A stretch of 64,000 bases of DNA. Origin: Candidatus Enterococcus moelleringii. GTDB lineage: Bacteria; Bacillota; Bacilli; Lactobacillales; Enterococcaceae. Below the pieces are notes generated by a model, which saw only the letters and a list, made by a program, of their open reading frames with translations, did no database searches and was not told the DNA's origin. The stretch covers positions 1-64,000 of the forward strand of contig NZ_JAFREM010000001.1 of the NCBI RefSeq assembly GCF_017377575.1, written 5' to 3'. Below, in pieces: positions 26,199 to 35,367 of this stretch (the stretch's first letter is position 1; the number at the start of each line of letters is the position of its first letter). The position numbers and the translations under genes are program-made.

Positions 26199-27017
26199 CT
26201 AAAAGGCCGGAATATTGGCACCTTCTGAACTATTCTTAATGTAATCAGCTACTTCTTCAGTCGTCATCGCTTTTTTCAAAACATCAATTTTTTCACTGTC
26301 TTTTTCATCTTCACGGGTAACCAGTTGCAATGCGTAGTGTTTACTTGCAGCTTCATCCTCTAACAAAATAGCATCCTTAGTAGTCAGATCAATCGGTTTT
26401 AAATAAGCCGGATAGCAAAAGACCATTGCGATATCCTTTTCATCGTAGGCTTTTGCCAAGTTCAACAAATCGACACTTTCAAAAGTCAGGTTTTTCGGAT
26501 TTTCAACCACGTCCGCAACCGTACCGTCAAAGCCCACGCCTTCCTTCAGCTTAAGCACACCGTTAGCATTTAAGATAGCTAACGCCCGACCTTCATTAGT
26601 TGGATCGCTGGGAATCCCCACCTTCGCACCTTCCGGTAGATCCGTTGCATCATCATATTCCTTCGAGTAGAATCCGCCCGCAAAATAATAAATCGGTTGA
26701 ACCGCTACTAGATTGGCATCCTTTTCTTGATTGAACATCTTCATAAAAGGCTCGTGCTGAGCAAAGTTGGCATCCGCCTCTTCGTGCTGCACCGCATCGT
26801 TGTAAGCCACATTGTCGCTGACTTCCATGATGTTAATAGTGTAACCCTCTTTTTCAGCTTCTTTTTTGGCGATTTCTAGAATGTCCTTGGAGGACTCCAA
26901 TTGAACCCCCACGGTGATTTCTTTGTTTTCCTTGCTTGCTGCGGAATCATTTCCTCCACATGCTGCTAAAGTAAGTGTCGCTACTACTGCCAAGCTGGCT
27001 AAAAAGATCTTTTTCAT
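26199..27017 (-). CDS. metQ: MetQ/NlpA-family substrate-binding lipoprotein
   Basis: A 272-residue lipoprotein with a signal peptide and lipobox LAAC (Cys20). The core matches the NlpA/MetQ family (VGVQLESSKDILEIAKKEAEKEG, AQHEPFMKMFN, IPSDPTNEGRAL). It would bind methionine or a related amino acid at the outer face of the membrane and deliver it to the MetI/MetN-type permease encoded upstream in the same operon. Confidence 0.88.
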   Translation of the reverse strand: MKKIFLASLAVVATLTLAACGGNDSAASKENKEITVGVQLESSKDILEIAKKEAEKEGYTINIMEVSDNVAYNDAVQHEEADANFAQHEPFMKMFNQEKDANLVAVQPIYYFAGGFYSKEYDDATDLPEGAKVGIPSDPTNEGRALAILNANGVLKLKEGVGFDGTVADVVENPKNLTFESVDLLNLAKAYDEKDIAMVFCYPAYLKPIDLTTKDAILLEDEAASKHYALQLVTREDEKDSEKIDVLKKAMTTEEVADYIKNSSEGANIPAF

Positions 27018-27047
27018 TTTGTTCCTCCACTACTATATTTTTATAAA

Positions 27048-27719
27048 TTATTTCCGTTTATCCAATTTTTGTGCTGTAAAGTTCCCCAGCATTTGCAAAA
27101 TGAAGACCAGTGCGATCATAATCACGATGGCGACATACATAATGCCGTACTCATACCGCTGATAACCGACGCGAACGGCAAAGTCACCAATCCCGCCGCC
27201 ACCAACAACGCCCATCACGGTTGAATAAGAAACCATGCTGACGGTGGTAGTGGTGTAGGCCAACACTAAACCGCTGCGGGCCTCAACCAATAGAAAATTC
27301 CAGATATATTGCAGCCTGGAGGTTCCCAAAGAGTTGGCTAGAAAATAAATTTCCTCCGGCACATCCAGTAAAACCTGCTCCACCAGACGGGCGAAAATCG
27401 CGGTCGCCACAATGCTTAAGGGAACCGATGATGGAATCGGACCAAAGGCTTTTCCTAAAACGGATCGCGTCACTGGAATTAAGGCGATTACGAATAATAA
27501 ATAAGGAAACGAGCGTACCACCGTGACCACAAAATTTAACAGCCAATAAAGAGCTGGATGACTCCCCTTGACTTTGGGATTGGCTAAAAACAAACCTAAT
27601 CCCAACGGCAATCCCACCAACAAACAAATAATCATGGAAATCGTCATCATAATTCCGGTTTCCTTTAGGCCGATTAAGAGTGACGGCCAGTATTCAACAA
27701 AACTTTGCGAAAAGGTCAT
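27048..27719 (-). CDS. metI: MetI-type ABC transporter permease
   Basis: A 223-residue inner-membrane permease with five or so hydrophobic segments. The coupling-helix region reads EIYFLANSLGTSRLQYIWNFLLVEARSG-like (family EAA loop), and VMGVVGGGGIGDFAVRVGYQRYEYG is typical of MetI. Its start overlaps the end of the ATPase gene by four bases, indicating translational coupling. Confidence 0.88.
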   Translation of the reverse strand: MTFSQSFVEYWPSLLIGLKETGIMMTISMIICLLVGLPLGLGLFLANPKVKGSHPALYWLLNFVVTVVRSFPYLLFVIALIPVTRSVLGKAFGPIPSSVPLSIVATAIFARLVEQVLLDVPEEIYFLANSLGTSRLQYIWNFLLVEARSGLVLAYTTTTVSMVSYSTVMGVVGGGGIGDFAVRVGYQRYEYGIMYVAIVIMIALVFILQMLGNFTAQKLDKRK

Positions 27720-28438
27720 GCTTGCAGACTCCTTTCCACTTTTTCTAAGTAAGAAAGTTTTTTATCTAAAAACTGTTTAGGATTATTTTGGAACTCTCCC
27801 ACCAGCTGACCATTTTCCATCACTAAAATCCGTTCACACAGACTCTTTACCGTTTCCAATTCATGGCTGACAAAGAAAATAGTTGGACGCAGCTCCTGGT
27901 GAGTCTTATGAAGCAGCCGCACCACACTTTCGGTATTTTCTTCATCCAGCGAGCTGGTCGCCTCGTCACACAGCAGCCACTTCGGATCTCGGCTTAAGGC
28001 CCGGGCAATCGACACCCGCTGCTTTTCCCCACCAGAAAGCTGAGCCGGATAAGCATCCGCTTTGTGGCTCATCCCGACAAATTCTAATAAATCCCGAACT
28101 TTTTCCGGCTGTTTTTCTTTTAACAGTTTCAAAGGCAAAGCCACATTGTCAAATACTTTCAGGTTCTCCAGCAGATTGTAGTTCTGGAAAATCATCCCCA
28201 TTTTCTGCTGCTGATGGCGGATAGCTGTTTTGGATAATGTCTGCTGATCGATTCCGTCAATCATGATTTGTCCCTCACTGGGCTGCTCCATCAAGTTCAA
28301 CAGCCGCAGCAATGTTGTTTTTCCCGATCCACTTTTGCCGACAATGCCGACAATTTCTCCTGGCTCCACCGAGAATTGGATATTTTTCAAGGCTTGCGTC
28401 TTACTATAGAACTTCGACACATTTTTCAACTCAAGCAT
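27716..28438 (-). CDS. metN: MetN-type ABC ATPase, short form
   Basis: A 240-residue ATPase with Walker A GKSGSGKTT, signature LSGGEKQRVSIARAL, Walker B WLLCDEATSSLD and an H-loop in FVSHELETVKSL. Typical MetN carries an extra ~100-residue C-terminal NIL/ACT-like domain for methionine feedback; it is absent here, so this transporter may lack that control or carry another amino acid. AGGAGG lies upstream of the ATG. It is the first gene of the operon. Confidence 0.85.
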   Translation of the reverse strand: MLELKNVSKFYSKTQALKNIQFSVEPGEIVGIVGKSGSGKTTLLRLLNLMEQPSEGQIMIDGIDQQTLSKTAIRHQQQKMGMIFQNYNLLENLKVFDNVALPLKLLKEKQPEKVRDLLEFVGMSHKADAYPAQLSGGEKQRVSIARALSRDPKWLLCDEATSSLDEENTESVVRLLHKTHQELRPTIFFVSHELETVKSLCERILVMENGQLVGEFQNNPKQFLDKKLSYLEKVERSLQA

Positions 28439-28842
28439 AGCTGCCTCCTAGAATAAAGTAACACAATATAACAACTGTTTTATCTGTACTAATAATGAAG
28501 ATTTAATCGTCTAAAAACACGAAAGATTACTGATCAGTAATCGCGGGAGAAAACTCTCTATCTATATAATCACTTAAAACGAAATGGATTTCAAGCTTTT
28601 TGTTTAAATCGTCAAATATTTCTGTTTTTATACCTGTATCATTTTTAACGATAGCTGTCATTCAAAAGATAACGATTTGATTTTATATTTCTAACTCCGG
28701 CAACTGGTTGCAAAAATTGATAATAAATATTTTGCCGCATCGTTGTGTTTATAATTTTCTCAAAGACACTCCTAAAAACACAAAAAAACCAGACATAAAA
28801 AAGCTGCCTGGCAAGTCGTTTATTCCTATTGATTGATTGGCA
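28439..28842. other. Intergenic region with a perfect 18-bp palindrome
   Basis: No gene is seen. GATTACTGATCAGTAATC at 28525-28542 is perfectly self-complementary and lies upstream of metN, a candidate regulator site. No T-box or SAM-riboswitch features could be made out. Confidence 0.5.
28525..28542. promoter_or_regulatory. Palindromic candidate operator upstream of the metN-type operon
   Basis: Perfect inverted repeat without spacer, about 87 bases before the metN start. The binding protein is unknown. Confidence 0.4.
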
Positions 28843-29088
28843 TTAGATGGAAATGAATCCGACGACCTTTTGCCAAAGATTGCTGACGAAATTCGTGGCC
28901 TGCTGCCACAGCCCGCCGAAATCTGGCGAAGACATGAAGGATTGCAAGTTTGAAATCATTTGATCCTTGTATGTATATAAGATGAACAGTAAAAACAAGA
29001 CCCCGGCGATGCGCCACAGAAACGAGCCAACTTTCACGACGAAGTACACTAATAAGCCAATAAATACTAAAGCGATGATCTGATCCAT
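28843..29088 (-). CDS. Small membrane protein, unknown function
   Basis: An 81-residue protein. Residues 3-40 form a long or paired hydrophobic segment (IIALVFIGLLVYFVVKVG and IAGVLFLLFILYTY); the C-terminal part is amphipathic and Trp/Phe-rich. The start at 29088 has TAGGAGGG six bases upstream, better than the longer frame from 29112. No family is recognised. Confidence 0.65.
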   Translation of the reverse strand: MDQIIALVFIGLLVYFVVKVGSFLWRIAGVLFLLFILYTYKDQMISNLQSFMSSPDFGGLWQQATNFVSNLWQKVVGFISI

Positions 29089-29293
29089 GTCGATCCCTCC
29101 TATAAAATTCATTATCCATCATTTCAGGATTTTTTGCATGGGTCTTGGGTCCGATATGTTTACCGGACTTTGGGGATACTTGTATTTTAGGTAAAACGCG
29201 TGAAGGTTTTGCGAAGCCTTCTTTAAATAGGATATAAATCTGGTTTTAATTTGCTGCCTGTGAGAAAATGTTTTCAAAGAAAGGGTGATCAAT

Positions 29294-29725
29294 ATGTACA
29301 ATCGGATGGCTGAAGAGACAGATTACCCGGTAATGGTGGCGTTGTGGGAGCGTTCCGTGCGGGCGACCCATGATTTTCTGGCAGAGCCGGATCTATTGGC
29401 ATTGAAGAAAGCTATGCCTGACTACTTCGTTGATTTGGATATGAAGCTGTGGTACGACTACGATCAGATTGTCGGCTTTAGCGGTACGGCTGAAGAAAAG
29501 CTGGAGATGCTTTTTGTGGAGCCGCGGCATCGGCAAAAGGGTATGGGCAGCAAAATTATCAAACAGCTGATTCAAGAAGACGGGATTCACACAGTGGACG
29601 TGAACACACAAAACATCGCTGGCTTGAATTTTTACTTGAAGCAGGGCTTTGTTGTGACGGGGGAAAGTCCGCTGGATGGACAAGGACGACCATATCCCTT
29701 AACCCACCTAACCCTAAGAAAATAG
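29294..29725 (+). CDS. GNAT-family acetyltransferase
   Basis: A 143-residue GNAT with the acetyl-CoA loop RHRQKGMGSKII and the preceding strand EMLFVEP, then VDVNTQNIAGLNFYLKQGF, the typical N-acetyltransferase end. The start at 29294 is chosen because AAAGGGTGATC, complementary to the 16S tail, ends just before it; the GTG at 29285 is inside that site. The substrate is unknown. Confidence 0.85.
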   Translation: MYNRMAEETDYPVMVALWERSVRATHDFLAEPDLLALKKAMPDYFVDLDMKLWYDYDQIVGFSGTAEEKLEMLFVEPRHRQKGMGSKIIKQLIQEDGIHTVDVNTQNIAGLNFYLKQGFVVTGESPLDGQGRPYPLTHLTLRK

Positions 29726-29814
29726 CAAGAAAAGGCCATCAGTTTATTAGTACCCTCTCACCTAGATTCTTTGGCAGCTCTTAGCGGATTATCGGTAACC
29801 TCAAACACTGCCGC

Positions 29815-29831
29815 GTTATCATAAAGATAAC
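29815..29831. promoter_or_regulatory. Inverted repeat upstream of aspD
   Basis: GTTATC-ATAAA-GATAAC lies 23 bases before the aspD start, in the leader or promoter; it could be an operator or small stem-loop. Confidence 0.35.
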
Positions 29832-29853
29832 AATCGTAAAGTGAGGGGAAATT

Positions 29854-31452
29854 ATGCCAATTGCTACTGATAACAATTTAGAAGAGTTAAGTCCCTTTGA
29901 ATTAAGTTTATTTTTAGAGAAAAAAATCCATGAAAACAATGACGGTAAAAACCTATTAAATGCCGGTCGCGGTAATCCTAACTGGACCGCACCTACCCCA
30001 CGGGAGGCTTTCTTTTTACTAGGACAATTTGCGACCCAAGAAACGCTGCATGACAGCGGTGAACTAACAGCTGGTATGATTACCGCCAAAGCCGGCCGCA
30101 GTCAACGCTTTGTTGAATTTTTACAGCAGCACCCAGGAAAAGGCGCCGACTTTTTGAAAAAGATTTGGTTTTCTGACAACAATTATCTAGGTCTAACCAA
30201 GGATGATTGGCTGACAGAAATGCTGGATCACATCATTGGCGACAATTATCCCAACCCAGTGCGTTGTCTGACCGCCTGCGAAGGACCGATTAAAGCCTAT
30301 TTGAATCAAGAGCTGTTTGCCAATTCAGCGATTCCCTTTGATATTTTCGCTGTCGAAGGCGGAACGGCGGGAATCTGCTACATATTTGATACTTTAATAA
30401 ATAATTTTCTGCTGCACCGAGGAGATAAGATTGCCTTGATGCTACCGACCTTTGCGCCTTATTTGGAAATTCCTGAGTTGCCGCAATACGATTTTGACGT
30501 AGTAAAGATCCAGGCTAAGCAAACGGTGCTGGACGGCAAATCCAGCTATCAATTTCCTGACAGCGAGATTAACAAATTGCGGGATAAAAGTATTAAGGCG
30601 GTATTTGTAGTGAATCCAAGCAACCCGACTGCCAATGCGATTTGTTCTTCAACCGTTGATTTGATTAAGGAAATTGTCACCAACGACCATAAGAACTTGA
30701 TGATCTTAACCGATGACGTTTATGGCACTTTTGTTCCCGAGTTTACTTCTTTGTTTGCGGAGCTGCCTTACAACACGGCGTGCATCTATTCTTATTCTAA
30801 ATATTTTGGTGCAACCGGCTGGCGTGTGGGTACGATTGCCGTTGCGAAAGCCTCGGTTTTCGACCAATTAATTGCTGAACTGCCGGAAGAATATCAAGCC
30901 AGATTAGCTGAACGGTACGCTTCTGTTTCTAGCGATCCAAGTGAGATTTCTTTCATCGATCGAATCGTAGCGGATAGTCGCGACGTAGCTTTGAACCACG
31001 CAGCCGGACTTTCTTCTCCACAGCAAGTGATGATGACCTTGTTCAGTTTGTATTCTCTATTGGATGAAGGACAGGCCTACAAGGATGAAGTCATGGCGAT
31101 TTGTCACGAGCGGGAAAAATTATTGTTCCACACGCTGGGCTTAGAAGAACCCTTAGCTTCTTTGGATACCGCTTATTATTGCGAAATCAATTATGAGGAT
31201 TGGGTCCAAAAACGCTACGGCAAAGAATTCACCGCTTATTTGAAAAAATCGTGGACTGTAACCAAAATTTTAACTATCCTGGCGGAAAAAGAACAACTAA
31301 TGCTGTTGAAAGCCAACGCCTTTGGCAGCGGCGAGTGGGCTGTGCGGGTTTCGCTAGCCAATCTATCCACCAGCCAATACGCTGAAGTGGGCAAACGGAT
31401 CATCCATTTAACCGAATCGATTCGTGACGAATGGTTGAAAGAAACCAAATAA
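29854..31452 (+). CDS. aspD: Aspartate 4-decarboxylase / aspartate transaminase
   Basis: A 532-residue PLP enzyme of the fold-type I aminotransferase family, with the length and extra N-terminal region of bacterial L-aspartate beta-decarboxylases, which convert aspartate to alanine and CO2. The PLP lysine is Lys316 in YSYSKYFGATGWR; NPSNPTAN and LTDDVYGTF are the usual cofactor-binding strands. GAGGGG precedes the ATG. In other lactic acid bacteria it works with the aspartate/alanine antiporter AspT to build proton motive force; no aspT is next to it here. Confidence 0.9.
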   Translation: MPIATDNNLEELSPFELSLFLEKKIHENNDGKNLLNAGRGNPNWTAPTPREAFFLLGQFATQETLHDSGELTAGMITAKAGRSQRFVEFLQQHPGKGADFLKKIWFSDNNYLGLTKDDWLTEMLDHIIGDNYPNPVRCLTACEGPIKAYLNQELFANSAIPFDIFAVEGGTAGICYIFDTLINNFLLHRGDKIALMLPTFAPYLEIPELPQYDFDVVKIQAKQTVLDGKSSYQFPDSEINKLRDKSIKAVFVVNPSNPTANAICSSTVDLIKEIVTNDHKNLMILTDDVYGTFVPEFTSLFAELPYNTACIYSYSKYFGATGWRVGTIAVAKASVFDQLIAELPEEYQARLAERYASVSSDPSEISFIDRIVADSRDVALNHAAGLSSPQQVMMTLFSLYSLLDEGQAYKDEVMAICHEREKLLFHTLGLEEPLASLDTAYYCEINYEDWVQKRYGKEFTAYLKKSWTVTKILTILAEKEQLMLLKANAFGSGEWAVRVSLANLSTSQYAEVGKRIIHLTESIRDEWLKETK

Positions 31453-31459
31453 TGACGTT

Positions 31460-31490
31460 CAAAGCAGGCACTTAGTTGTCTGCTTTTTTG
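31460..31490 (+). terminator. Terminator after aspD
   Basis: AAAGCAGGCA pairs with TGTCTGCTTT (one mismatch), followed by a T-run. Confidence 0.82.
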
Positions 31491-31599
31491 CGTTCTAATC
31501 TATTTCTCAAAATTGGATGAGGAAAAACAAAGCCAATTGGCTGTTTTCAGGCTTGCTTCTTTGCTGTATTCTTGAAAAAAATGTGAAAGGAGTCATTTT

Positions 31600-32427
31600 A
31601 TGAAAAAAGCAGTAACTATCGCCGGTTCAGATGCGACTGGCGGGGCTGGTTTGGAAGCAGATTTAAAAACCTTCCAGGAATTCGGTGTTTTTGGCTTGGC
31701 TGCGATCACTTCGATTGTCACCATGAATCCAGAAACAGGCAGTCATGCAATGAGTCCTTTAGATACCGGACTGATCAAAAGTCAAATCGATTCAGTCTTC
31801 GCTGGACCCATCGATACGATTAAAACCGGCTTGCTGCCTAGCAAGGAAGTCATTGAATTAGTCAGCCAGACCTTGAGCCAACGAACAGAAAAAATTGTGG
31901 TTGATCCCGTGCTGGGCGGAAAAAGCACCGTTGATTTTATCCAAGCAGAACCGGTTCAGGCAATGCGGCAGCACTTATTGCCACTGGCTTTTATTACCAC
32001 GCCAAATTTACGCGAGGCAGGAATTTTATCTAAGCTGGGAGAACTGACCAGCAAGGAGGACATGAAAAAAGCGGCAGCGATTATTCATTCCTTCGGCGCC
32101 AAACATGTGGTGATCAAAGGCGGGGCGCGATTAGGGCTGGAACAAGCCTATGATCTGCATTACGACGGGGAGAATTTTACCTTCTACCCTCACCCATTAA
32201 TTGATACGCCCTACAATCATGGGGCCGGCTGTACCTTTGCGGCCGCTATCACGGCAGCTTTAGCTAAAAATTACTCGCCGGAACAAGCCATTGACCTAGC
32301 GATTCGCTTTGTGGAAGCAGCGATTAAAGGCGGCAGCTTGATTAATCCTTTCACCGGACATGTCTGGCACGGCGCCTATAACCAAGCAGAAAAACGATTG
32401 GAGCTGAAGAACGATGAACAGTGCTAA
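31600..32427 (+). CDS. pdxK: Pyridoxine/hydroxymethylpyrimidine kinase
   Basis: A 275-residue ribokinase-fold kinase of the ThiD/PdxK group. Seen are the N-terminal AVTIAGSDATGGAGLEADLKTF motif and the HGAGCTFAAAI catalytic loop. It phosphorylates pyridoxal/pyridoxine or HMP. The choice of vitamin B6 is supported by the downstream ECF S component, which overlaps it by 14 bases, and by absence of other thiamine genes. GTGAAAGGAG precedes the ATG. Confidence 0.85.
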   Translation: MKKAVTIAGSDATGGAGLEADLKTFQEFGVFGLAAITSIVTMNPETGSHAMSPLDTGLIKSQIDSVFAGPIDTIKTGLLPSKEVIELVSQTLSQRTEKIVVDPVLGGKSTVDFIQAEPVQAMRQHLLPLAFITTPNLREAGILSKLGELTSKEDMKKAAAIIHSFGAKHVVIKGGARLGLEQAYDLHYDGENFTFYPHPLIDTPYNHGAGCTFAAAITAALAKNYSPEQAIDLAIRFVEAAIKGGSLINPFTGHVWHGAYNQAEKRLELKNDEQC

Positions 32428-32974
32428 CAAAACACGAACGATTGTCTTAATTGCCCTTTTTACGGCTTTGACAATTGCCGGTACTATGATTAAAATCCCT
32501 TTACCAACTGGAGCCTTTATCCACTTTGGCAATGCCGTGGTCTTATTAGCGGTTTTATTAACCGGCTATTGGCAAGGTTCCTTGGCGGGCGGAATGGGCT
32601 TTTTCATTTTTGATATGTTGAATGGTTTTGCTAATGAGGCCCCCTACTTTTTATTGGAAAGCTTTGCGGTAGGCGCGGCCGCTTATCTAGGCTTCATGAT
32701 TTTCAAAAAGCAGCCGAAAGCTGTTTGGCAAATTGTAATCATCGGCATCCTGGCGGGAATTGCCAAGTTTATCATGTCGGTGATCAAAGCAACAGTAATG
32801 AGTATGATCGCCGGCGCTCAACTGAGACCTGCATTCTTTGCTGCCCTGGCTACCATGCCAGCGACAGTCATCAACATTTTTTCTACTATTATAATAGTCA
32901 GTCTGATGTATTTTCCTTTGCGTAAAGCCATGCAAACCATTTTCCATAATCAGCCAAATTACTCCAAGTCGTAA
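32414..32974 (+). CDS. ECF transporter substrate-binding (S) component, probably vitamin B6
   Basis: A 186-residue membrane protein with about six hydrophobic segments and the ECF S-component start (TRTIVLIALFTALTIAGTMI), including the AxxxA-type first helix that docks on EcfT. Genes overlapping a PdxK-type kinase suggest pyridoxine or pyridoxal uptake coupled to phosphorylation; the substrate is inferred from context only. The energising EcfAAT genes are elsewhere. Its stop codon lies inside the following terminator stem. Confidence 0.82.
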   Translation: MNSANKTRTIVLIALFTALTIAGTMIKIPLPTGAFIHFGNAVVLLAVLLTGYWQGSLAGGMGFFIFDMLNGFANEAPYFLLESFAVGAAAYLGFMIFKKQPKAVWQIVIIGILAGIAKFIMSVIKATVMSMIAGAQLRPAFFAALATMPATVINIFSTIIIVSLMYFPLRKAMQTIFHNQPNYSKS

Positions 32975-33000
32975 AATCAATGATTTTACGACTTCTTTTT
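32964..33000 (+). terminator. Terminator overlapping the S-component stop codon
   Basis: AAGTCGTAAAATCA pairs around ATG with ATTTTACGACTT (perfect stem) followed by CTTTTT. The TAA stop is part of the left arm. Confidence 0.85.
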
Positions 33001-33033
33001 ATGGTAAGATTAAAAGAAAACGGAGGCCAAGCT

Positions 33034-33702
33034 ATGAAGTGCGGGATTTTTGATATGGACGGAACACTGATTAATTCTGAGAAGAAATATTTTGCTTGCT
33101 GGCAGAGCTTCATGCAGTGCGAAGGCTACGCCTTGACTACTGATTTTTATCGCGGGGTTTTAGGTACACCGATTGACGCTATTAAGCCATTATTTCTGGC
33201 AGAATATGGAAGCGATTTCCCCTTTGACACTTTGCTGGAACAGATCTTGCGTCGGCGAGAATGCTTCGTTGCTAATGCACGTTTTGAATTGAATCCAGGA
33301 GCACTAACCTTTCTGAAGGCTTGCCAAACTGCCGGAATCACTTGCGGTTTAGCCACCTCCTCTCCTGCTGCCGAAGCTAAGTCCATTTTAGAAGCTTTAG
33401 AGGTGTGGGATTATTTTACATTCACCGCTTTTGGCGACGAGGTCTCCAAAGGCAAACCCGACCCCGAAATTTTTCACTTGGCGGCGGAACGCTCTGGCCA
33501 TCCCAAAGCTGAGATCGTCGTTTTTGAAGACTCCACGAATGGGTTATTGGCTGCCGCCGGTGCTGATTTGGCAGTTTATCACTTAAATGATTTTATCCCG
33601 CTTGCTGAAGAAATCAATCAGATTCCCCTTGGCAGCTACCAAGACTTTGATCAACTCTTAGCGGCCTGTCAGGGTCATCCTGAATTATTAACAACAAATT
33701 AA
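33034..33702 (+). CDS. HAD-family phosphatase (beta-phosphoglucomutase-like)
   Basis: A 222-residue HAD hydrolase. Motif I is FDMDGTL (Asp7 and Asp9), motif II LATSS, and motif III/IV KGKPDPEIF and VFEDSTNGLLAA; the helical cap between motif I and II is of the subclass I type. It acts on a sugar phosphate or other small phosphate. The start at 33034 has CGGAGG eight bases upstream; the longer frame from 32980 begins inside the terminator. Confidence 0.88.
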   Translation: MKCGIFDMDGTLINSEKKYFACWQSFMQCEGYALTTDFYRGVLGTPIDAIKPLFLAEYGSDFPFDTLLEQILRRRECFVANARFELNPGALTFLKACQTAGITCGLATSSPAAEAKSILEALEVWDYFTFTAFGDEVSKGKPDPEIFHLAAERSGHPKAEIVVFEDSTNGLLAAAGADLAVYHLNDFIPLAEEINQIPLGSYQDFDQLLAACQGHPELLTTN

Positions 33703-33777
33703 TGGTTAGCTTTCCCTTTTTGGGTATTTTATACTACAATAGAGTGAAGGTAAAAAGCGCAAAGTGAGGTTAAAATC

Positions 33778-34551
33778 GTGCTAACGGAAGAACGAAGAAC
33801 GAAAATATTGAATAAAATCGAAGAGAATCAGTTTATTTCTGTTAATGAATTGGCTAGAATATTTGCCGTTCATGAAACAACCATTCGGCGGGACTTAGAT
33901 GAGCTGGAGGAACAGGGCTTGGTTTCTCGCATTCACGGCGGGGTGGTACCGGTTAGTATCAAACGGGATGAACCGGATTTTGAAGATCGAGCGACTGAGT
34001 GTCTCGATGAAAAGAACCGCATCGGTGAGTTTGCGGCGACTTTGGTGAAGGATGGCGAATGTATTATTTTAGATTCAGGAACTACCACCCTTCAGCTTGC
34101 GAAGGCTTTGAACGAAGGCGGCCACTATCAGACTTTGACAGTGGTGACGAATGACGTAAATATTGCATCAGTGCTGCGGCAAAACCGCCGGATCACCACC
34201 ATTGTTACTGGCGGCACTTTGTTTCATGACAGCTTTATGCTGAATGGTCAGATCACCAATGAAACCTTGGAGAAGCTGGATGTTGACAAGGTATTTTTAG
34301 CAACTCCCGCCTTGAACATTGATAAAGGCTTGACGCATTTCAACGAACTGCTAGTGCCAGCCAAGGTGAACATGATTAAAGCAGCCAAGATCCGAATCGT
34401 GGTAACTGACCACACGAAAATCGGTCATCGTGCGCTTTACACCTTTCTGCCCATTAATAAGATGGACATCCTGGTTACAGATGTTGGACTAGACCTGACA
34501 ATTGAAGAACAGCTGCTGGAGAATGGCTTAAAGAAAATTTTCAAAGTTTAA
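33778..34551 (+). CDS. DeoR-family transcriptional regulator
   Basis: A 257-residue regulator. The N-terminal winged helix-turn-helix reads VNELARIFAVHETTIRRDLDELEEQG, followed by SRIHGGVV, and the C-terminal sugar-phosphate-sensing domain carries ILDSGTTTLQLAK and VVTDHTKIG. The start is GTG with GTGAGG upstream. No sugar operon lies beside it, so its targets are not evident here. Confidence 0.88.
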   Translation: MLTEERRTKILNKIEENQFISVNELARIFAVHETTIRRDLDELEEQGLVSRIHGGVVPVSIKRDEPDFEDRATECLDEKNRIGEFAATLVKDGECIILDSGTTTLQLAKALNEGGHYQTLTVVTNDVNIASVLRQNRRITTIVTGGTLFHDSFMLNGQITNETLEKLDVDKVFLATPALNIDKGLTHFNELLVPAKVNMIKAAKIRIVVTDHTKIGHRALYTFLPINKMDILVTDVGLDLTIEEQLLENGLKKIFKV

Positions 34552-34604
34552 AAAACTAGAATTCGCTGGGGAATGTTTCCTGTTTGCGAGTTCTAGTTTT
34601 TGTT
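34551..34604 (+). terminator. Terminator after the DeoR gene
   Basis: AAAACTAGAA(T)TCGC pairs with GCGA(G)TTCTAGTTTT, followed by TGTTTTTT. Confidence 0.82.
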
Positions 34605-34646
34605 TTTTATGCACTTATTTTGTTTGCGATATTATTAGCTCTAATT

Positions 34647-35363
34647 TCACAAAGTAGGATACCAATTAATTCCGGCCTTTTTCGCCTGGCTAAATAGTTG
34701 GCGGTAACTTAGCTGGTACTCCTGCCCCTCCTTGATGAAGTGAGTCCCACACTGACGAAACTCAAAGGCCACCTGATGAGCGATACATTCTTCTCGCAAC
34801 GCCAAAATCCAGTTATAGTTTAACGGCCGGGCTTGCTTATGGTACTCTCCACCAGCGACTACCAATTCGATGTCGCTTAAATAGCGGCTCAAGCAGATAG
34901 GTTCCAGTAACGGCTGACAGGCGATGGTTTTATGCTTGATCGGAAGCGTTTGAAAATAGTTCAAGCGCTGATCGGCCATTTGCTGGTTCTCTACCGACAC
35001 CCCGATACTGACGTTGTCGTAGCCGTCACCCCAATCGGCCGGCATCACCTCTTCAAAGCGCTGAATTCGTTTGGTTAGAAAGAAAAAGTTTAGATCAGAG
35101 CGTTCCTTGATCATTTCCCAGCATTCTGGACGCCAGGCATCCGCCTCCTCCACTAAGAAATCACTGGAGAAGCACACGAACACCTGCTGCTGGGGCTTCA
35201 TTTTGTAGTCCTGCTTCGTTCGCTTAATCGGTGCATCGAATTGCGGCGTCTTCGCAATAATCCCAGTGTCCTGCTTACGCTTTTTATCCCCTTCATGAAT
35301 AAAGCAATAACGGCAACCATCACTGACTCGATGACAGCCCCGCCAAGGATTCCAAATGGCCAC
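34647..35363 (-). CDS. DUF5131 (phage Gp37/Gp68-like) protein
   Basis: A 238-residue protein with the conserved N-terminus WNPWRGCHRVSDGCRYCF, whose three cysteines resemble the cluster pattern of radical-SAM-like, photolyase-like proteins; VFVCFSSDFL, FFLTKRIQRF and IACQPLLEPI are further family blocks. The biochemical function is unproven. The start is GTG, four bases after the stop of the SAP-domain gene, so the two are coupled. Confidence 0.82.
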   Translation of the reverse strand: MAIWNPWRGCHRVSDGCRYCFIHEGDKKRKQDTGIIAKTPQFDAPIKRTKQDYKMKPQQQVFVCFSSDFLVEEADAWRPECWEMIKERSDLNFFFLTKRIQRFEEVMPADWGDGYDNVSIGVSVENQQMADQRLNYFQTLPIKHKTIACQPLLEPICLSRYLSDIELVVAGGEYHKQARPLNYNWILALREECIAHQVAFEFRQCGTHFIKEGQEYQLSYRQLFSQAKKAGINWYPTL

Positions 35364-35367
35364 CCTA

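Noticed and set aside
28439-28842. T-box or SAM riboswitch before the metN-type operon
   Set aside because: No T-box sequence, specifier loop or terminator/antiterminator pair was visible; only the palindrome stands out.
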